From contig JAACJP010000006.1 of the NCBI GenBank assembly GCA_013368375.1, positions 124,001-188,000 on the forward strand: DNA of 64,000 nucleotides, given 5' to 3'. The notes under the pieces were generated by a model, which made no database searches, was not told the origin of the DNA, and saw nothing but the letters and a program-made list of their open reading frames with translations. The DNA comes from Tricholomella constricta. Its lineage: Eukaryota; Basidiomycota; Agaricomycetes; Agaricales; Lyophyllaceae. Positions 62,885 to 64,000 of the stretch are shown here, one piece after another (position 1 is the stretch's first letter; each line of letters begins with the position of its first letter). The position numbers and the translations under genes are program-made.

Positions 62885-64000
62885 CTAGTGCCCATTAACA
62901 AGGGGTGGCGAGACATGTTCCAGCGCCCGGTATTCCTCACCGGCCAGGAAAAAGGGCTTGAAAATAGCTTCAGGATCTTGGAAATCGTTGTGCACTACAT
63001 TGACGAGGGAGCAGGTCTCCATGAGGTCGGAGATCAATTTGCGGGAAGGTGATTCGGCGTCATAGATCTGCGCCCATTGTTGTCCAAGCTCGTACGCCTC
63101 ATCCTATGAATCATGATGAGCGAGTAAGGTAATAACATGGACCTCGGGAAGACGTACCTTCCATGCCATAAAGCTGACTGCCTCGACAATTGTAGGCTGA
63201 ACGATCTCTTTACCAGGGAACACACCCCATGTCACAGCGTTAGGGCCATCAGAGTGCGTGTTGGTTTTCAGATCACCGCGACTGTTAATAACGTAGTATG
63301 TGATATTACTGTCCCGCTCTATATGCTTGAGGAGGCGAGTGAGGAGAGCAGGGTTCACGAAAAACTCCAAATAGGCCTGAGCAAAAACGTCAGAGACTTT
63401 CGCGGCATAGGTGCATATGTCATACCTTCTGATAAACGTAGCCGTTGCTGGGACCCCAGCCGAAGACCTTATTATCGCTCCGAGCGCCGTTTACGGCCGG
63501 TTGAGAATTGATGGTCAAGAAGCCCAACTCGTTCATCCTTGCTAGCTGCTTCGAGATAACGCTGGTCTCAGTGGATGGTGCTTGGTCGGACCATGGGAGA
63601 GCAGACAAGTCTTTGGTACAGAAGCGAGAGAAGAGAGAGGCGATATCCGAAAAGGTGGTTGGGTGACCCCACAATTTGATTGCGTCCTCTTTCTGGGAGG
63701 GCATTAGATCGATATTATGGAGGACAATGCATGGTACTGACCGTCTGCTTTATCCAGACACCGTAGCCATCCAGCTCACCGTAAGCGGGACTCCGTGCGT
63801 CTCCAAAACGTCCGTTCGGGTACTCATCCCAATTTTCGGTGCGAGAAATGTAAGATTTGGCCCTGTTCGCCCAGAAAATCGGGCGAATGGTCTCCTGTCG
63901 CCTACTCGGCGTGAGAGACTGAATTAGGAGAGTCAGCAGCGAAAGGAGACGTGAAAAGTACACCAAGCTTACCTGTCGCCAGGGTAGGGGTTTGATAGTC
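62885..64000 (-). CDS. Methylenetetrahydrofolate reductase, C-terminal part (runs off right edge)
   Basis: Reduces 5,10-methylene-THF to 5-methyl-THF for methionine synthesis. Only the regulatory C-terminal domain is in the window. It reads IFWANRAKSYISRTENWDEY, PNGRFGDARSPAYGELDGYG with VWIK, EDAIKLWGHPTTFSDIASLF, then LPWSDQAPSTETSVISKQLA and RMNELGFLTINSQPAVNGAR. Next are DNKVFGWGPSNGYVYQK, LEFFVNPALLTRLLKHI, ITYYVINSRGDLKTNTHSDG, NAVTWGVFPGKEIVQPTIVE, and the end NDFQDPEAIFKPFFLAGEEY to LVNGH-TAG (62885-62887). Four introns are apparent. Fungi usually have two paralogues (MET12, MET13 types); which one this is cannot be told from this part. Confidence 0.9.

Overview
The window looks like nuclear DNA of an agaricomycete-type basidiomycete. 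The host genes are dense and cut by many short introns (about 45-60 nt, GT...AG). The recognisable proteins are standard fungal ones: Zn2Cys6 and C2H2 regulators, V-ATPase subunit G, Arp8, a RING protein, an M28 aminopeptidase, an ELMO protein and methylenetetrahydrofolate reductase. The mobile DNA is of fungal type: chromodomain Ty3/Gypsy elements and an RT plus tyrosine-recombinase element.

Layout. 1-2946 (+): 3' part of a Zn2Cys6 transcription factor. 3320-3925 (-): V-ATPase subunit G. About 3.9-9.9 kb: gene graveyard with a dsRNA-binding-domain remnant and a decayed M20 carboxypeptidase (CPS1/Gly-X type). 10130-11020 (-): F-box-like protein. 11457-14276 (+): ARP8. 14799-15961 (-): RING protein. 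16-19 kb: no clear gene, some coding-like debris. 19277-21307 (+): Con7-like C2H2 factor.

23.9-53.1 kb is a transposon island with several layers. (a) A decayed RT/RNase H/tyrosine-recombinase (DIRS/Ngaro-like) element on the minus strand lies between direct repeats at 23936-24185 and 32187-32427. It is split by a gag-only LTR element (24485-27656) and by a 690-bp hAT-type MITE (29358-30047). (b) 32.7-33.3 kb is a minisatellite. (c) 33472-36382 (-) holds a repeat-rich 'FDF' protein gene and the C-terminal piece of a protein resembling the tail of basidiomycete KDZ-transposon proteins. (d) A chromodomain Gypsy element (36383-53136, +) is split in its protease by a second, young Gypsy element (38695-49159, -) with identical 234-bp LTRs and a perfect TTCGG target duplication. 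The young element carries a large extra coding region downstream of pol, an in-frame UGA between gag-pro and pol, and a cluster of hairpins between pol and the extra region. This is the most interesting part of the window.

53655-53737 (-): intron-containing tRNA-Pro(AGG). 53820-55918 (-): proline/serine-rich hypothetical protein. 56236-56471 (-): possible small protein. 57364-58771 (+): secreted M28 aminopeptidase. 59600-62520 (+): ELMO protein. 62885-64000 (-): C-terminal part of methylenetetrahydrofolate reductase, running off the right edge.

All calls come from reading the sequence by eye. Exon borders are approximate unless stated, and no database comparison was possible.
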